The position numbers and the translations under genes were made by a program. 64,000 nt of DNA, from contig JAUIMM010000016.1 in the NCBI GenBank assembly GCA_031769625.1, forward strand, positions 13,303,501 to 13,367,500. Reading direction: 5' to 3'. Numbering within the stretch: the stretch's first letter is position 1; each line of letters opens with the position of its first letter. Source of the stretch: Taudactylus pleione. Taxonomy: Eukaryota > Chordata > Amphibia > Anura > Myobatrachidae. Shown here piece by piece: positions 44,380 through 56,143 of the stretch. The notes beneath the pieces are model-generated. The model saw nothing but the letters and a program-made list of their open reading frames with translations, was not told the origin of the DNA and did no database searches.

Positions 44380-45667
44380 ATGGCTTCAGACCAGGGAAAC
44401 AATGGCCAAAAATCCGGCGGTAAGGCCTTCATGCATTTTGTCTCAATGATTATTTTAAAACAAATATATTGGGCAAGTTGTGAAGTGGCTAAATCTGCAT
44501 ATTTACCCAAATAGGTGAGGAGGATGACATGGAAGAGACTGCTGGCCCCAGTCAACCCGCCAAAGCTGCCAAAAAAAAAAGGCAGCCACATTTCACAAGC
44601 AAGGAGATGGAGGTTTTGATCCAGAAGTGCGTTGACATCCTGCCCCAGGCAGCCAGGAATATGAGCCAAAGCCAGAAGTGGAGAATGTGGGAGGAGGTCG
44701 CCGTTGCTGTCAATAGGGTGGGTGATTATTTCCGTCTAGCCCGGGATGTCAAACGGCGGTAAGTAAACACTTTCCCATCCTATAAACAAACCCCATTGTA
44801 AAAAAATGGATAATGGTTCCAATTTCATTCCACAGATGGGCAGACTTCAAATATCGTCTCAAGCAAAAACTTGCCGACAGGGCTAGGCATGCAAGGGGGA
44901 CAGGTGGGGGTCCCACCCCTGTGTCATTGGAGTTGACAGACTTAGAAGAGCTGGCACAGGGGTGTGTGCAGGCTGTGGAGGTGTTTGGCGTGTCCAACAT
45001 GGATACGGACATGCCAGACTTTGCGGCTCCTCATGTTGGCCAAGGTAAGTCTTGTGATGTCACCAACTCTGAAATGCTATTGTGCCAATATGTAGATTCT
45101 AATGTGAGTCTTTTCGCAATTTTCCTAACAGAGACAGAGGCGGATGAGTCTGCTCCAGAGGGGAGCCTTGGCCGCAGAATTTCTGCTGGCTCTGCAGGGG
45201 AGGAACCAGTACATCCGGCTGAGGACCCTGCAGAAGCCAGTCCAGGGCGTGCCCCCTCGCAGGCAGTGGGCCTCCTCACAGAACTCAATTTTAAATCGGA
45301 TTGCCATACGGAGATTCTGCAGAGGATGGACGCCAGTCTGATACGGGTGGCTGAGGCCCTGGAGCAAAATGCTGCGGCCAACGTGACCATTGCTCAGGCC
45401 CTGGCGGAAAATACCAGGGCCAACATCCGCATCGCCGATGCCCTGGAGCAGCTCGTTCGCCAGCACATGGTGGAGCCGACCTCCCTTCCTGCCGGAACAT
45501 CCGGATCCTCCACCTCTGGCACAACATCAGCCAATCCTCCAAATGTGCCTAGCCCTGTGCCTAGTCCAGAGGCCACAACATCTGCCTCTGGACAGGCCAG
45601 CCCGATGGCATCCCGGACCCGGTCTGGCGCCCACCCTCACCCAGCCAAACGGGCGAGAAAACGGTGA
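44380..45667 (+). CDS. Harbinger A Myb-like protein 2 (342 aa, 4 exons)
   Basis: Exons 44380-44419, 44515-44758, 44836-45044 and 45132-45667; all junctions are GT-AG with agreeing phases, and the frame ends in TGA. Residues about 40-105 form a Myb/SANT-like domain of the type found in Harbinger partners (HFTSKEMEVLIQKCVDIL, KWRMWEEVAVAVNRVG, VKRRWADFKYRLKQKL). An acidic middle, a long heptad helix (ILQRMDASLIRVAEALEQ, ALEQLVRQHM), a Ser/Thr/Pro tail and a basic end (AKRARKR), a likely nuclear localisation signal, follow. Intron 3 (45045-45131) is 87 nt, open and in frame; if retained the protein has 371 residues. It starts divergently from the transposase gene. Confidence 0.85.
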
Positions 45668-45874
45668 CAGCAATGGCGACTTTTCCCACACTCCTTCTGT
45701 GCTTGGCTCATATTCCTTTCTGGTCAAAACTTCCCTCTCCTTTCTTGTGAAATGTTTTTACATTTGGTATTTACGTTTATGTTAGCAGGTATGGCTTTTT
45801 TTTTTTTTTTTTTAAATATCTTTGCCACAAAAAAAAGGCAACAAAATATTAGGCCAATTTGTTTGTGTTTAAAC

Positions 45875-45880
45875 AATAAA
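45875..45880 (+). terminator. Poly(A) signal of Myb-like 2
   Basis: AATAAA about 210 nt after the stop codon; an equivalent AATAAA is at 1112-1117 in copy 1. Confidence 0.6.
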
Positions 45881-46696
45881 TTTAAAAGAAAAAACTGACA
45901 TTGTATTGTGACATTATTGTACAAATGGGTTACATTTAATCCTGGCCCTAAAGGCAAAAACTGACCCTCTTAAAAAAAAAAAAAGGCCTCTTTAAGGAAC
46001 GTTTAAAAAATCACATAGCGATGCAAATTCCACAGTAAACCAAAAAAAAGGGGAGCTAATTAAAACATGATGACATTATTGTTACAATAGGCCATAACCA
46101 ACAAATTGTGGCCAAAATAAAACACCCAAAATGTACGCTAATTGATTGTGTAATCATGACATTAGCAGCTCTGATTTCCACCTGCGTACGCTTTTGTGCT
46201 ATCCCAATAAACTGCTTTCCAAACACATACCAAGCCGGTTTTCAATCCAACACTAATTACTTTACTGACCAGCCGCGATTAATCGCAGCACCATCGTTGA
46301 GTCCCGGGACGGAGGAGAAGGCCATCGCCAATGTGGTCGAGTAATCCTGACCCTAAGCTGTGCGAGCATTTTGAAGGGAAAGCGGATGTTCCAGTGACGT
46401 ATGAGACGGTCCGAACACATTTGACGTTCGCATCTGCTAATGTATGTACGCCCCAAAAACGCCTCGCCACGCCTGCGTTTTTTCATCTCCACCCCCGGCA
46501 ACACCCAAAAACGCCCTGTTCTCTCAATCACATTTGACATGTCACTTCCTGTACGCTATTTTAGGAACGAGAGAAAAAAAACTCGCAATCTGCCGTACGC
46601 ACATGCGCAGTGTAACACCGACGCATGCGCGGTTAGTCAACATCGGAACGCAACGAGCGTACTGTTGGTAACGTGCGGCTCTGAATGAGGGCCTTA

Positions 46697-47077
46697 GTTA
46701 GCTCAGAAGGGCCATTGCACTGTTTCATTTATAACCAGAGTATTTTTACTGCTGCATTTTTTTTTTATGTCTTTCCCTTTTTTTGGGTTCACTCTAAAAA
46801 TATAAGAAGAACATGTAATTGTCCAAAGAATAATGTCTTAGTATTGCTCCACATGGAGGAAGCATTCTTCTTCAAAAAGGCCTCATGCACGTGTGGAAGA
46901 ACATGCTGCAGGTATGTGCTAAAATAGAAATGCTAGAAACACGACACATTAGTATGTACCTTAGCATATATTGAGGAATTAGCCCCAAAGCAAATACACT
47001 TTCAATAGGTGACTAGAATAAGATGCAAATAATATAATCTTTACACATCTATCTCATGTCGCCACAATGAGAACTTA
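46697..47077. other. Harbinger B interior
   Basis: Between the nested Harbinger A and the nested MITE; AT-rich, no recognisable exon. It may hold remnants of the family B Myb gene. Confidence 0.4.
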
Positions 47078-47865
47078 GGCCCTCATTCAGAGCCGCTCGC
47101 TATTAGCGGTCGTTCGTGTAATAAAAAGGGGTGGCTATTCAAATGAACCGTTCGCTCTTTGCGGTCTGTTCACGCCTATAAGTCTGAACGAGCGAGTAAA
47201 ACTCGCGGTCGAAATTTTGATAAAAACGCCCCCTGGCCGCTCGCATCATACGTCATGTCCGCTATTTATTTGATTAATCGAGTACATCGAACAGCGTATG
47301 AACTGCTCGCTATTCTTGTGGTTGGTTTTTGCAACCACAATTTTGCGAGCAGTACTGACTATAAATCAGTCAGTGCGGCCGAAAATCGTTTGTTCGCTAT
47401 ATAGTGAGTGCCTGCTATTTTGAGTGACAGAATGAGGCGTATGTGGGTGGTAACAGGGGTAGGTGCTTGAAAACGGGGAGTGGAGATCAGAACGCAGGCG
47501 TGCTTAAAGGTCAAAACGGGCGTTTTATGGGTGTGCATAATTAATACAGCAGCGTCATTGACCACGTCACTGGGTTATTTTACAGCCAGAACTGCTCGCA
47601 AAATTGTGGTAGGAAAAACCAACCACAAGAATAGCGAGCAGCTCATACGCTGTTCGATGTACTCGATTAAGTTAATAAATAGCGGACATGACGTATGATG
47701 CGAGCGGCCAGGGGGCGTTTTTATCAAATAAACGAGCGCATGTTTTGTTCGCTCGTTCAGACATGGAGGCGGCAACAGACCGCAAGGAGCGTATGGTTCA
47801 TTTGAATAGCCACCCCCTTTTTCTGAACGAGCGAGCGCTAATTGCGAGCGGCTCTGAATTAGGCC
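47078..47865. mobile_element. Harbinger A-type MITE, long fold-back
   Basis: About 788 bp with ends GGCCCTCATTCAGAGCCGC and complement GCGGCTCTGAATTAGGCC. Left flank TTA; the right flank has no exact partner. The inner arms (about 47100-47350 and 47580-47840) are complementary over long blocks, e.g. CGCTCGCATCATACGTCATG and ACTGCTCGCTATTCTTGTGG with their complements. Termini match the autonomous family A element, which could have mobilised it. Confidence 0.85.
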
Positions 47866-48429
47866 CTGTGTGTTTTCTGCCTTCACTAAGTCCATCACCT
47901 ACCACTCCACCCAGGCGCAATCTACGCACATGTGGTGGTGTAGTTAAAGGCAAAGTTATAGGTGCAGTTGGTTCAGTGGACAAAAAGAAAATTTGAATTA
48001 TGTTATAGTACATTTCCAAATCAGGTTTGGCACTTTTTTCTAAAAATGCCAATTTGTTAAAATCTAAAATATATACATATCTATATATATTTGACTAAAT
48101 TTAATATAATGTAAGCGTTCACTGTGAACCGAGTTTAACCATATTATTGCAATGTTACAATATTGTTGTTTTTGCAAATAAAAACATGTTACACTGCATT
48201 AACTGTGACAAAGGCTACATTTTTGGATTCCCTAATCATTTAATCCTAAACAAATGAATACAATATTAATTGTAATGGTGTTTGTAAATTTTAAAGAGAA
48301 ACACTTACCAGACACTCATGGGCAAAATAGAAGGTATGTCATGCAGCTTTTCCACCGGTTCCAGCTCAGACCCCTGTGTAATGTACATACACTTGAATTA
48401 ATGTGTTTGTAGGCATACAACTTTTACAG
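47866..48429. other. Harbinger B interior
   Basis: AT-rich, no gene recognised; part of the space between the Myb and transposase genes of family B. Confidence 0.4.
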
Positions 48430-48840
48430 AATGGGATTGAAATACCGGCGGCTCAAGAGTTCAAATCCTGACAGTAACAACCCTCCCCTCTCCCCCCTAA
48501 CTCTCCCTTGGGGTGCCTAACCCTAACCTCCCCACTAGTGCCTAACCCTAACCTCCCCCACATGGGTGCCTAAACCTAACCCCCCCTCCGCGCACCATAA
48601 GCCTAACCCTCTCGGGGGGTGCCTAACCCTAACCTCCCCCTCTAGTGCCTAACCCTGACCTTCCCCAGGGGGGTGCCTAACCCTAAGTCCCCCCATCTCT
48701 GGGCTAAGTGTAATGTTACCTGGCAGAGAGGACGATCAGTCCGGCATCCTTGGCGTTCTGGCGTCGGGATTAACATAGGCGCCAGTATTTTGACACCTAT
48801 GTTAAATCCCTTGCTGGGATTACGCTGTCGGTCTCATAAC
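48430..48840. mobile_element. MITE-like insertion with CCTAACCCTAACC array
   Basis: 48490-48692 holds about six irregular ~36-bp units of GTGCCTAACCCTAACCTCCC. The outer parts are roughly complementary (ACCGGCGGCTC left, GACCGACAGCG from the right), as in a MITE. Related to 17934-18110 by the TTACCT...GGACGATC motif that follows the array. Limits approximate. Confidence 0.55.
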
Positions 48841-48889
48841 TACATCTCACTTTTACACATCTCTACACATACACATTCTCTTACATTGT

Positions 48890-50231
48890 GTCCTGAAAAA
48901 CTTATGTGAAAAATACTGCTGTATGATCCTCTGCCGAACCTCATTCCCGCCCTCTGTATTGACAATGCCCTCCACAACTGCTGCAATGTCCCCAAGGTCA
49001 TCATGGCCTTGCCAAGGGCCACGTTATGGAGTATGCAGCACGACTAAATGATGTCACACACTTTACGAACATCATAAAGGAGTATGCCAACCGACCGGTC
49101 CAAACAACGAAACCTGCTTTTCAACACCCCAAAAGGTACGCTCTATTACTGACCTTGTAGCAATGTGTGTGCATTGTTGTACCAATGCTGTGAAGGGTCT
49201 CGTGGTCGGAACAGAGGTGTCATGAGCTAAGTCTGACACCCATATCCTGAGTCACCTAAATGATGAAAAAGGGAGTAAAATTATTTAATTTCAACATTAA
49301 AAAATAGCATTGTAACAAGACAAACAATTTCAATACATGTAAAGGTAAACACAGTAATAATTGCATTACTGGCCTTTTTTGGATCCTAAAACCATGCTAA
49401 CACATACACATACTATAAGTACAACAATAGAGAGAAACACACAGCAATTCCAAATGTAGTATAAAGTAATTTTAACTTAACAAATAATATACCAAATAGC
49501 CAGCCCTCCGGCATGTGTCCTTTTTGAAACCTCTCCCACAGGGCTGACTGGCATAGGATATAGGCATCATGGCAAGACCCAGGGTAACCTGCAACCACAC
49601 TGAGAATTTTGAGGTTAGCATCACAGACCATCTGCACATTGAGGGAGTGGTAACCATGTCTATTGACATAGACATACCCCCTCAAGTGCGGCCATCTGAT
49701 CCCAATGTGGGTGCAGTCTATGGCTCCCAGCACATTAGGCAATGCTGAGAGCCGATAGAAAGCTACTTTAAGGTCCAGCCACTATGACTCACAATGTGTG
49801 AATGAGATATATGTTCACCACAACTTCTTCAGGGTAGACAACACTTGAGATAAATGCCTAGAGAAAGTGGCTTGTGTAATCCCCAGCACTCTAGCGCTCA
49901 CTAACTGAATTGAGCCAGTGGCAAAAAAATGCAGGGTACACAGTAATTTATGCAGCCCAGGCATTGCATAGTTGCTACCAGCCAAAGGCTCCAAATCATC
50001 TCTCACCTGCTCATATAGGGTCATGAGGTTTGTGCTGTTCAATCTAAATAATTGAACCACCTCATAATCTAAGAGGGAGTCCAGGTCCATCCTTAGTTGA
50101 TAACCTCATCTGGCACGAAGCAGAATAAGGACCTGGATCTGGTGATGTTCCCGCGCCTTCCTCCTGCGCAACTCCTCCATAGAAAGCAAGCCACAAGCAT
50201 ACAGCTCCAATGAAGACTGTACAAACTCCAT
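48890..50231 (-). pseudogene. Harbinger B transposase (2 exons, inactivated)
   Basis: From ATG at 50231: MEFVQSSLELYACGLLSMEE, RRRKAREHHQIQVL, an in-frame stop (near 50105), then MDLDSLLDYEVVQLFRL, LHKLLCTLHFFATGS and LGITQATFSRHL. The first catalytic aspartate is in VLGAIDCTHIGI, the second in PGSCHDAYI; the exon ends GWLFG at a GTATAT donor (49493). After an intron with a CATTTAG end, exon 2 (49255 on) reads GDSGYGCQT, then the catalytic E in VIERTF and GVLKSRFRCLD, but in changing frames with stops, to about 48890. All DDE residues are visible; the gene is dead. It pairs with the Myb-like gene at 34086 in the original element. Confidence 0.82.
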
Positions 50232-50613
50232 TTCTCCAACCCTCACAGGTGCAATGGCTGTAGGTGTGGTTTATATAGGCATGTGATGATGATTTATGGA
50301 CTTCACATGGGTTAATTTGCCACATTTTTTTTCTTTTTCGAAAGTCTCATTAAACTCCCCTATCTGAACCTGGTCTAAAGTTCTGGCAAATTTTAGTCAA
50401 GTTTGGGTTGCGATTCTGAAATTCGCAACCTATTACATTTGGAGAGCTGTAAGTTTAAAATGGGAAAACATCTGGATGCGATTTGGGGGAAAAAGAGAAA
50501 AATTTGAAAATTCCTGTTCTCACACTCTATTACATTTGCGATTAGCCAAAAATGCAAATTTACTGTCAAACTCGCAAAAACAAAAACAAATCGCAACCTA
50601 TTACTTTTACCCC

Positions 50614-53300
50614 CTGGTGTATTTATGGTTTCGGCCAACTCTGCATAACTCACAGAGCTGCATCAAAATGCCCTCTGTGAATTTTGCTTTCTGTACGTAA
50701 TAATCCCTTTTACAGCCCCAATGCCCCTTCAGTCGCAAATGGAAGTGCAACTGAGATGCATATGATTGTGAATTGTATCCTGATGTGTTCAAATCTGCTT
50801 TGGCCCCTAGGATTATAGAAAACCGTGACCCGTGCCAAAGTCAAATATTAAAACTGAATGAAGTACAATAAAATAGAATACTTTCTGTTTGTTATTATAA
50901 ATATTATTTTCATTTTAGGCACAATTCCCTATTTCTATTGAATTTGTATAACTGTATGTTGATGTTTAGACTTATTTTAATCACCATTTGATATGCATTG
51001 TATTATAGATAAATACTGCATTTCTGCTGTACATATAAATGTAATATTATAGATGTAATGTTTCTAGATCCATTTATTAGCAGTTAAACAATGTAATATC
51101 CTGCCTCTGATACTCAATCCTCCCCTCACACATGATACTATAAACAAAGGAAATCCAGCATGGGATACTCATCGGCGGGGCCCTCAGGCCTTATGAAGAT
51201 CCAGCCACTCACACAAAGGAGAAGATCCAGACCTATCCAACGTTGAGTATACACCAATCTATTTGGATGTTAACCTTTAAATTGTACTGCAGTGACCTTT
51301 GGAAGTCAGTGCATTCAGATTTGAAGCCTTGTGTTTGTGCCAAACGTGCATGTGCATTGTATGGGGGTGTACTCTTTGTATTTATTTATGTAAATAAATC
51401 TTTTGGACTTTGGAACTCCAAGTAAGCTGATCAGACTTCACAATTATTTTATTTTAATAACTGATAAAAGTGTCACCATGGAGCCCTAACATACTGGGGG
51501 CCCCCACAGGACCACAACCCAATAGTGGTGGATGACGACTGTCAGGTGCTACCTGTTTTGCATCATCACTGATGTGATGTAATGATGATGCTGAATGTTG
51601 CCTGTCAGTGCCAGTGGAGACTCGTTTGGAGTATTGAGGTGCACAGCGGTCCAGAGACAGAGGTAAGTAAACCACTAATACTTTAATGGTTAAACTGCGA
51701 TATAGTTATATGGTTGATGGTGATGGCAGCAGCAGAGGGTAGGGGTAACTATGATGTGTGCATGACAGAAAATAGAGATAGGAGAGCACAGTATATCAAT
51801 TTATGAAGTCTACTGGTAGTAGCCCCCACAAGTTAGTTGCCCTGGGGCCCCCACACATCTTAATCTGGTCCTGTTTGATAAGTAGTCATGAGAACATGGA
51901 AAAAACAAGTGAAGTAGGGAGATAGAAAACTCTTCATGTTGATTATTATAGAATTATTCAATTGATAATTGTTCTATGGAAGTGTTTTGCCTGGGATGGG
52001 AGCCAAACTGAATGTGTAACTTATCAATGTTACGCCTCCTGTATTAGCAATCTAACCCTTGATGTACTGCCCCGCACTAAGTGTCTGACAAATTTGGAGC
52101 AGCCAGCATAACCAATACTCCATCATCTAATAGTCCAGTCAGATGTGATCTGAAGAACTGAGTTTATTATTCGATAGAGGAACTTGCGTGGAAATGATAA
52201 GTAATGTGATGAGATGAGTGATGATAAGTAATGATACGTGATGATATGACAAGTGATGGCAAGTGATGTGGTAAAACTGTAAACAAACAATAAAAAGCAA
52301 TTACTATATGTACATGGGAATGCAAGGCAAACATATGCATAACATGGGATATGCAAACAACATGAAACATACAGTATGCAAATTATAGGCTGTAGTGTCA
52401 CATGGCACAGCTAACATGCATAACATAACTGGCTAAGCAGATCTACAATATGATGGCAAGGTTGAAGCTTAGAACTCACCATCGGATGCTGCGCCAGGTT
52501 TAGCATACTGTATGTAATGATGACTGTCTGGGACCATGTGAAAAGGAAAATGGCTGCTTGCAGCTCCTTTAGCCCAGAATGCATTGTTAGACTGCTATGG
52601 AATTCTAAGAAGGTTAAAATGGATCAGATTTAAACTGCTGCTGTCCTGACCACTAGGTGGGGCTGCTAATGCGAATTAGTGCAACATAACAAACCCTATG
52701 CTGAAGGCATGACACTTGAATTTCAGGAATTGTATATAATTATTTTAATGGAATAAACTGACTATTGTTGAACACAGTGTCTAATGCCAGAGTTTTCAGT
52801 GAGTTGCATTCCCAGGAATATTGCTTAATCACACAAAAGGTTTGTTTCTGACGTGTACTTTTTCTGACCTGAATTCCACCCATGAAATGCTGGCAGATAA
52901 TACTTATGTTTTTATCATTCTTTATGGTTCAGAACTCCAATAAACTCTGCAAATCTGACCACTGTATATGTAAATATAATTCAGCTTTATGTCCAATTCA
53001 AAATACATTCACAAACCAATCAAATAATTGTTGCAAATTAAGCAGCAATGATTTATCCAACTAATCAAATAGAATAGTCAAGAGAAGGATCTGAAGCAGA
53101 TGGCGCATTGTGGCTAACAGTCCTTAATCTAAATAAATAGTAGTCTCAGCAATTGACAGTAATTGTTCCATTGTAACATTTTTTTAATCTTAAATTTACC
53201 ATATTTTTTCAATATTATTTATTATACTACCAGTATTATTAGCATTATTTTGGTATTGTTTCCTTTGATTTCAACTGGCCTTTCCATTTGCTATTGTGAA
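50614..53300. other. Unassigned
   Basis: No supported gene. 51150-51240 and 51480-51670 are GC-richer without recognisable domains. 52190-52275 is a loose minisatellite of GTGATGATAAGTAATGATA-type units. Confidence 0.4.
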
Positions 53301-53305
53301 ATGTT

Positions 53306-53306
<1 letters not shown>

Positions 53307-53339
<33 letters not shown>

Positions 53340-53630
53340 GTTATTTATATAGCACTTTTCTCTCAATAGGACTTAAATTTCTTTACATTTAAAAAGCACA
53401 AGGTACAAAATAAACTTAACAAAAAAGAAGATTTTGGGCTGCAGTTTTTAGAAACTAAAGGGGCATTAATGAAACGCATGAGTAATTCTGTTTTTGAAGG
53501 TTTCTAGAGTAAGTTCCATATAGTCAGAGCCGCAAACCTAAAAGCTTGACCCCCAAATGAGATAAGGAATAGGATTAGGCATTATATATAGAAAGTGTGA
53601 AGTGCAATTAAGGGAAAACAATTGCACACT
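53307..53630 (-). mobile_element. Probable L2-tailed SINE or LINE fragment
   Basis: Starts with (ATA)n (53307-53340) followed by GTTATTTATATAGCACTTTTCTC, which on the minus strand reads GTGCTATATAAATAAC then (TAT)n: the same kind of 3' end as the SINE and L2 here. The body (to about 53600) is unlike both. Confidence 0.45.
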
Positions 53631-53639
53631 GCACAGATT

Positions 53640-55861
53640 TTCTCCATTTCAAATGTATGCTCTCATCCTATAGTGCTGCTCTCTCCCTCTCTAAAAAGTA
53701 ATATTTCAAGATCCTCATCTCCTCTCAGTCCTCTAATCCCCAGCATCTCTTCACCACTTTTAACTCCCTCCTTCGCCCATCCCCTCCTCATCTCTCCTCC
53801 CTCTTCTCTGGCCTTGACTTTGCTACCTACTTTACATCTAAAATTGATTCCATATGTCAGGTCATCATATCCAACCAGTCCCTCAGCTCTCCACCTGCTT
53901 CTTTCCCAGATAACCCCTCCTCATTAACTTTACCAACTCTAACATCCTTCTCCCCTGTATCTGGAGAGGAAGTCATGGACCTCATCCGGTCCTCCCCCCC
54001 TTCCACCTCCCCCCTATATCCTATCTCCTCCCGCCTTCTCTGCTTCCTCTCTCCTTCTGCCTGCTCCCATCTTGCCGACCTCATTAACCTCTCCATATCA
54101 TCAGGCACTGTTCCTTCTGCATTCAAGCATGCCCTTGTCTCCCCCATTCTTAAAAAACCTACCCTAACCTTCTTTCTAACTACCGATCCATATCTCTCCT
54201 CCCCTTTGCCTCCAAACTCCTTCAGCTGATTGTCTATACATGCCTTACTGCTTTTCTTTCCTCCCACTCCCTCCTTGACCCTTTTCAGTCTGGCTTCTGT
54301 TCTCTCCACTCCACTGAAACTGCCCTCACGAAAGTCAGCAACGACCTCCTTGCTGCCAAATCAAAGGGCCACTACTCTCTTCTCATTCTCCTTGATCTCT
54401 CTGCTGCTTTTGACACTGTGGATCACCCTCTCTTGCTCAATATCCTTCACTCCCTTGGTCTACATGACACTGCCCTCTCCTGGCTGTCATCCTACCTCTC
54501 TGACTGATCTTTCTCCATTTCCTCTCATGACTCCTCTTCCCCCCCACAGCCTCTTACAGTAGGTGTTCCCCAAGGTTCTGTTCTTGGACCTCTCCTATTC
54601 TCCCTCCATACTTCCTCTCTAGGTGAACTCATCAGCTCTTTTGACCTCCATTATCATCTCTATGCTGATGATACTCAATCTACCTTTCCTCCCCTGATCT
54701 CTCCCCCTCTCTTCTGACTCGTATCTCCAACTGTCTCTCTGCTATCTCTTCCTGGATGTCCCAGTGGTTTCTTAAACTTAATATGGCTGACAGAGCTGAT
54801 CATCTTCCCACCCTCCGACATAACCTCACCTCCCACTATTTCTTTATCAATTGATGGAATAACTATCTTATCTAGTCCCAAGATGCGCTGTCTTGGAGCT
54901 ATCCTGGACTCATCCCTCTCCTTCAAACCACATATCCAGAACCTCTCACAGTCCTGTCGTTTTCATCTCAAAAATATTTCTAAGATCAGACCCTATCTCA
55001 CCCAGGATGCTACAAATACTGTCATACACTCACTGGTCATCTCCAGATTGGACTGTAACCTCCTCCTAGCTGGCCTCCACAAATCCCATCTCTCTTCTCT
55101 CCAGTCCATCCTTAATGCTGCTGCATGGCTTATCTTCCTCTCCAAACGCTCTACATCTGCCTCCCCTCTCCTACAAGCCCTCCACTGGCTCCCCTTCCCT
55201 TTTAGAAACCAATTTAAGGTTCTCACGCTCACTTACAAAGCCCTCACCCAATCTACCCCATATACATCTCTGATCTCATCTCCCTTCACTCTCCTCTCCG
55301 CTCTCTTCGTTCAACTAATGCACGCTGCCTTTCATGCCAGCTGATTACTTCCTCCCACTTCCGCCTCCAAGATTTTGCCCACACTCCTCCCCACCTCTGG
55401 AACTCTCTCCCTCTCCCCATCAGACTCTCCACCTCTTTGCAATCCTTCAAACGGGCACTCAAGACCCACTACTTCATCAAAGCCTTCCAGCTATCATTCT
55501 AACTCCCTGCTACATGCTCCTTCCTCCCCATCTACCCCATCTGTGTCACCCCTGTTTGTCTTCCCCTCCCTTTTAGAATGTAAGCTCTTATGAGCAGGGC
55601 TCTCTACCCTCTTGTGCTTCTCCCTACTTTAGTTTCATCTACTTCTTACTCACCACTAGGGCACCTAACACTTGGTTGCTTATGTTCTGTTGCTTATCTG
55701 GGTGTTATGGTCACTAATGTAGCAATATATATTATCCATGTCCTGGTCATGTATTGTATTGTATTGTTCTGTAAGTTGCTTCTCTACAACTTGTTTATGT
55801 ACTTTGTAAGGCGCTGCGGAACATTTGTGGCGCCATATAAATAAATGATAATAATAATAAT
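53640..55861 (+). mobile_element. L2-like LINE, 5'-truncated
   Basis: Plus-strand reverse transcriptase homology (53690-55510) followed by a 3' end GGCGCTGCGGAACATTTGTG, GCGCCATATAAATAAATG and (ATA)n. The end matches the tail of the SINE at 20912-21248. Endonuclease and ORF1 are absent. Confidence 0.88.
53690..55510 (+). pseudogene. L2-like reverse transcriptase (frameshifted)
   Basis: In order: [69 protein letters not shown] with the first catalytic Asp (about 54395-54425); [13 protein letters not shown] (54562-54600); the YADD box in LYADDTQ (54658-54680); then CLGAILDSSLSFKPHI, SRLDCNLLLAGL and LQALHWLPF. Several frameshifts and stops (e.g. after LSSYLSD) interrupt it. AFDTVDH and [13 protein letters not shown] are typical of the L2/CR1 groups. 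Composition is strikingly C/T-rich on the coding strand. Confidence 0.88.
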
Positions 55862-55872
55862 ATATCTGCAGA

Positions 55873-56143
55873 TGATGGTTGTTCATACACACTGAACGGC
55901 CATCATCTGCTTCTGGCCGCGGGTCCTGCTGGCAGTGTCCCACTGCTGCATGTGTACAGGTGGTCGGCAGGACACACTGCCCCATGGACAGATATATTTC
56001 TCCAGATATATCTGCCATCAGGTGTGCAACACAGATATGTCTGTGAAAGACGTCATTCACAGACATATCGCTGGTACACACTGGCCGACAGGCATCAGAT
56101 ATATTGGCCGATCATTCGATCTGCCAGTGTATACCCAACTTTA
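55873..56143. mobile_element. MITE of the TACACAC family, left end diverged
   Basis: Inverted blocks CATACACACTGAACGGCC and CACACTGGCCGAC, GATATATCTG and complement, and a right end AGTGTATACCCAACTT. It directly follows the L2 tail. Similar in style to the MITEs at 25508 and 39997. Confidence 0.5.

Larger units (their letters stand above)
39075..46693. mobile_element. PIF/Harbinger family A, copy 2, complete (7.6 kb)
   Basis: 7619 bp with ends GGCCCTCATTCAGA(C/G)CC in inverted orientation and a TTA duplication on both sides (39072-39074, 46694-46696), the hallmark of PIF/Harbinger. Subterminal regions are rich in CGTACG and GCTCG motifs. It carries three intact spliced genes: Myb-like 1 (+, 39749-41353), transposase (-, 42178-43437) and Myb-like 2 (+, 44380-45667). 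Known Harbingers carry two genes. Its reading frames, splice sites and poly(A) signals are preserved, so it is recent. It is inserted into the older Harbinger B. Confidence 0.95.
33764..50613. mobile_element. PIF/Harbinger family B, ~4 kb element expanded by nested insertions
   Basis: The left end GGGCCAAATTTAATAGGGTG and the right end (complement) GGGGTAAAAGTAATAGGTTG match at about 17 of 23 positions, and CTG flanks both (33761-33763, 50614-50616). Between them, from left to right, are a Myb-like gene (+) and, at the far right, a Harbinger transposase (-): the usual convergent two-gene layout. Removing the nested hAT (34757-38782), Harbinger A (39075-46693), MITE (47078-47865) and TTAGGG-rich MITE (about 48430-48840) leaves about 4 kb, a normal autonomous Harbinger length. 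Confidence 0.72.
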
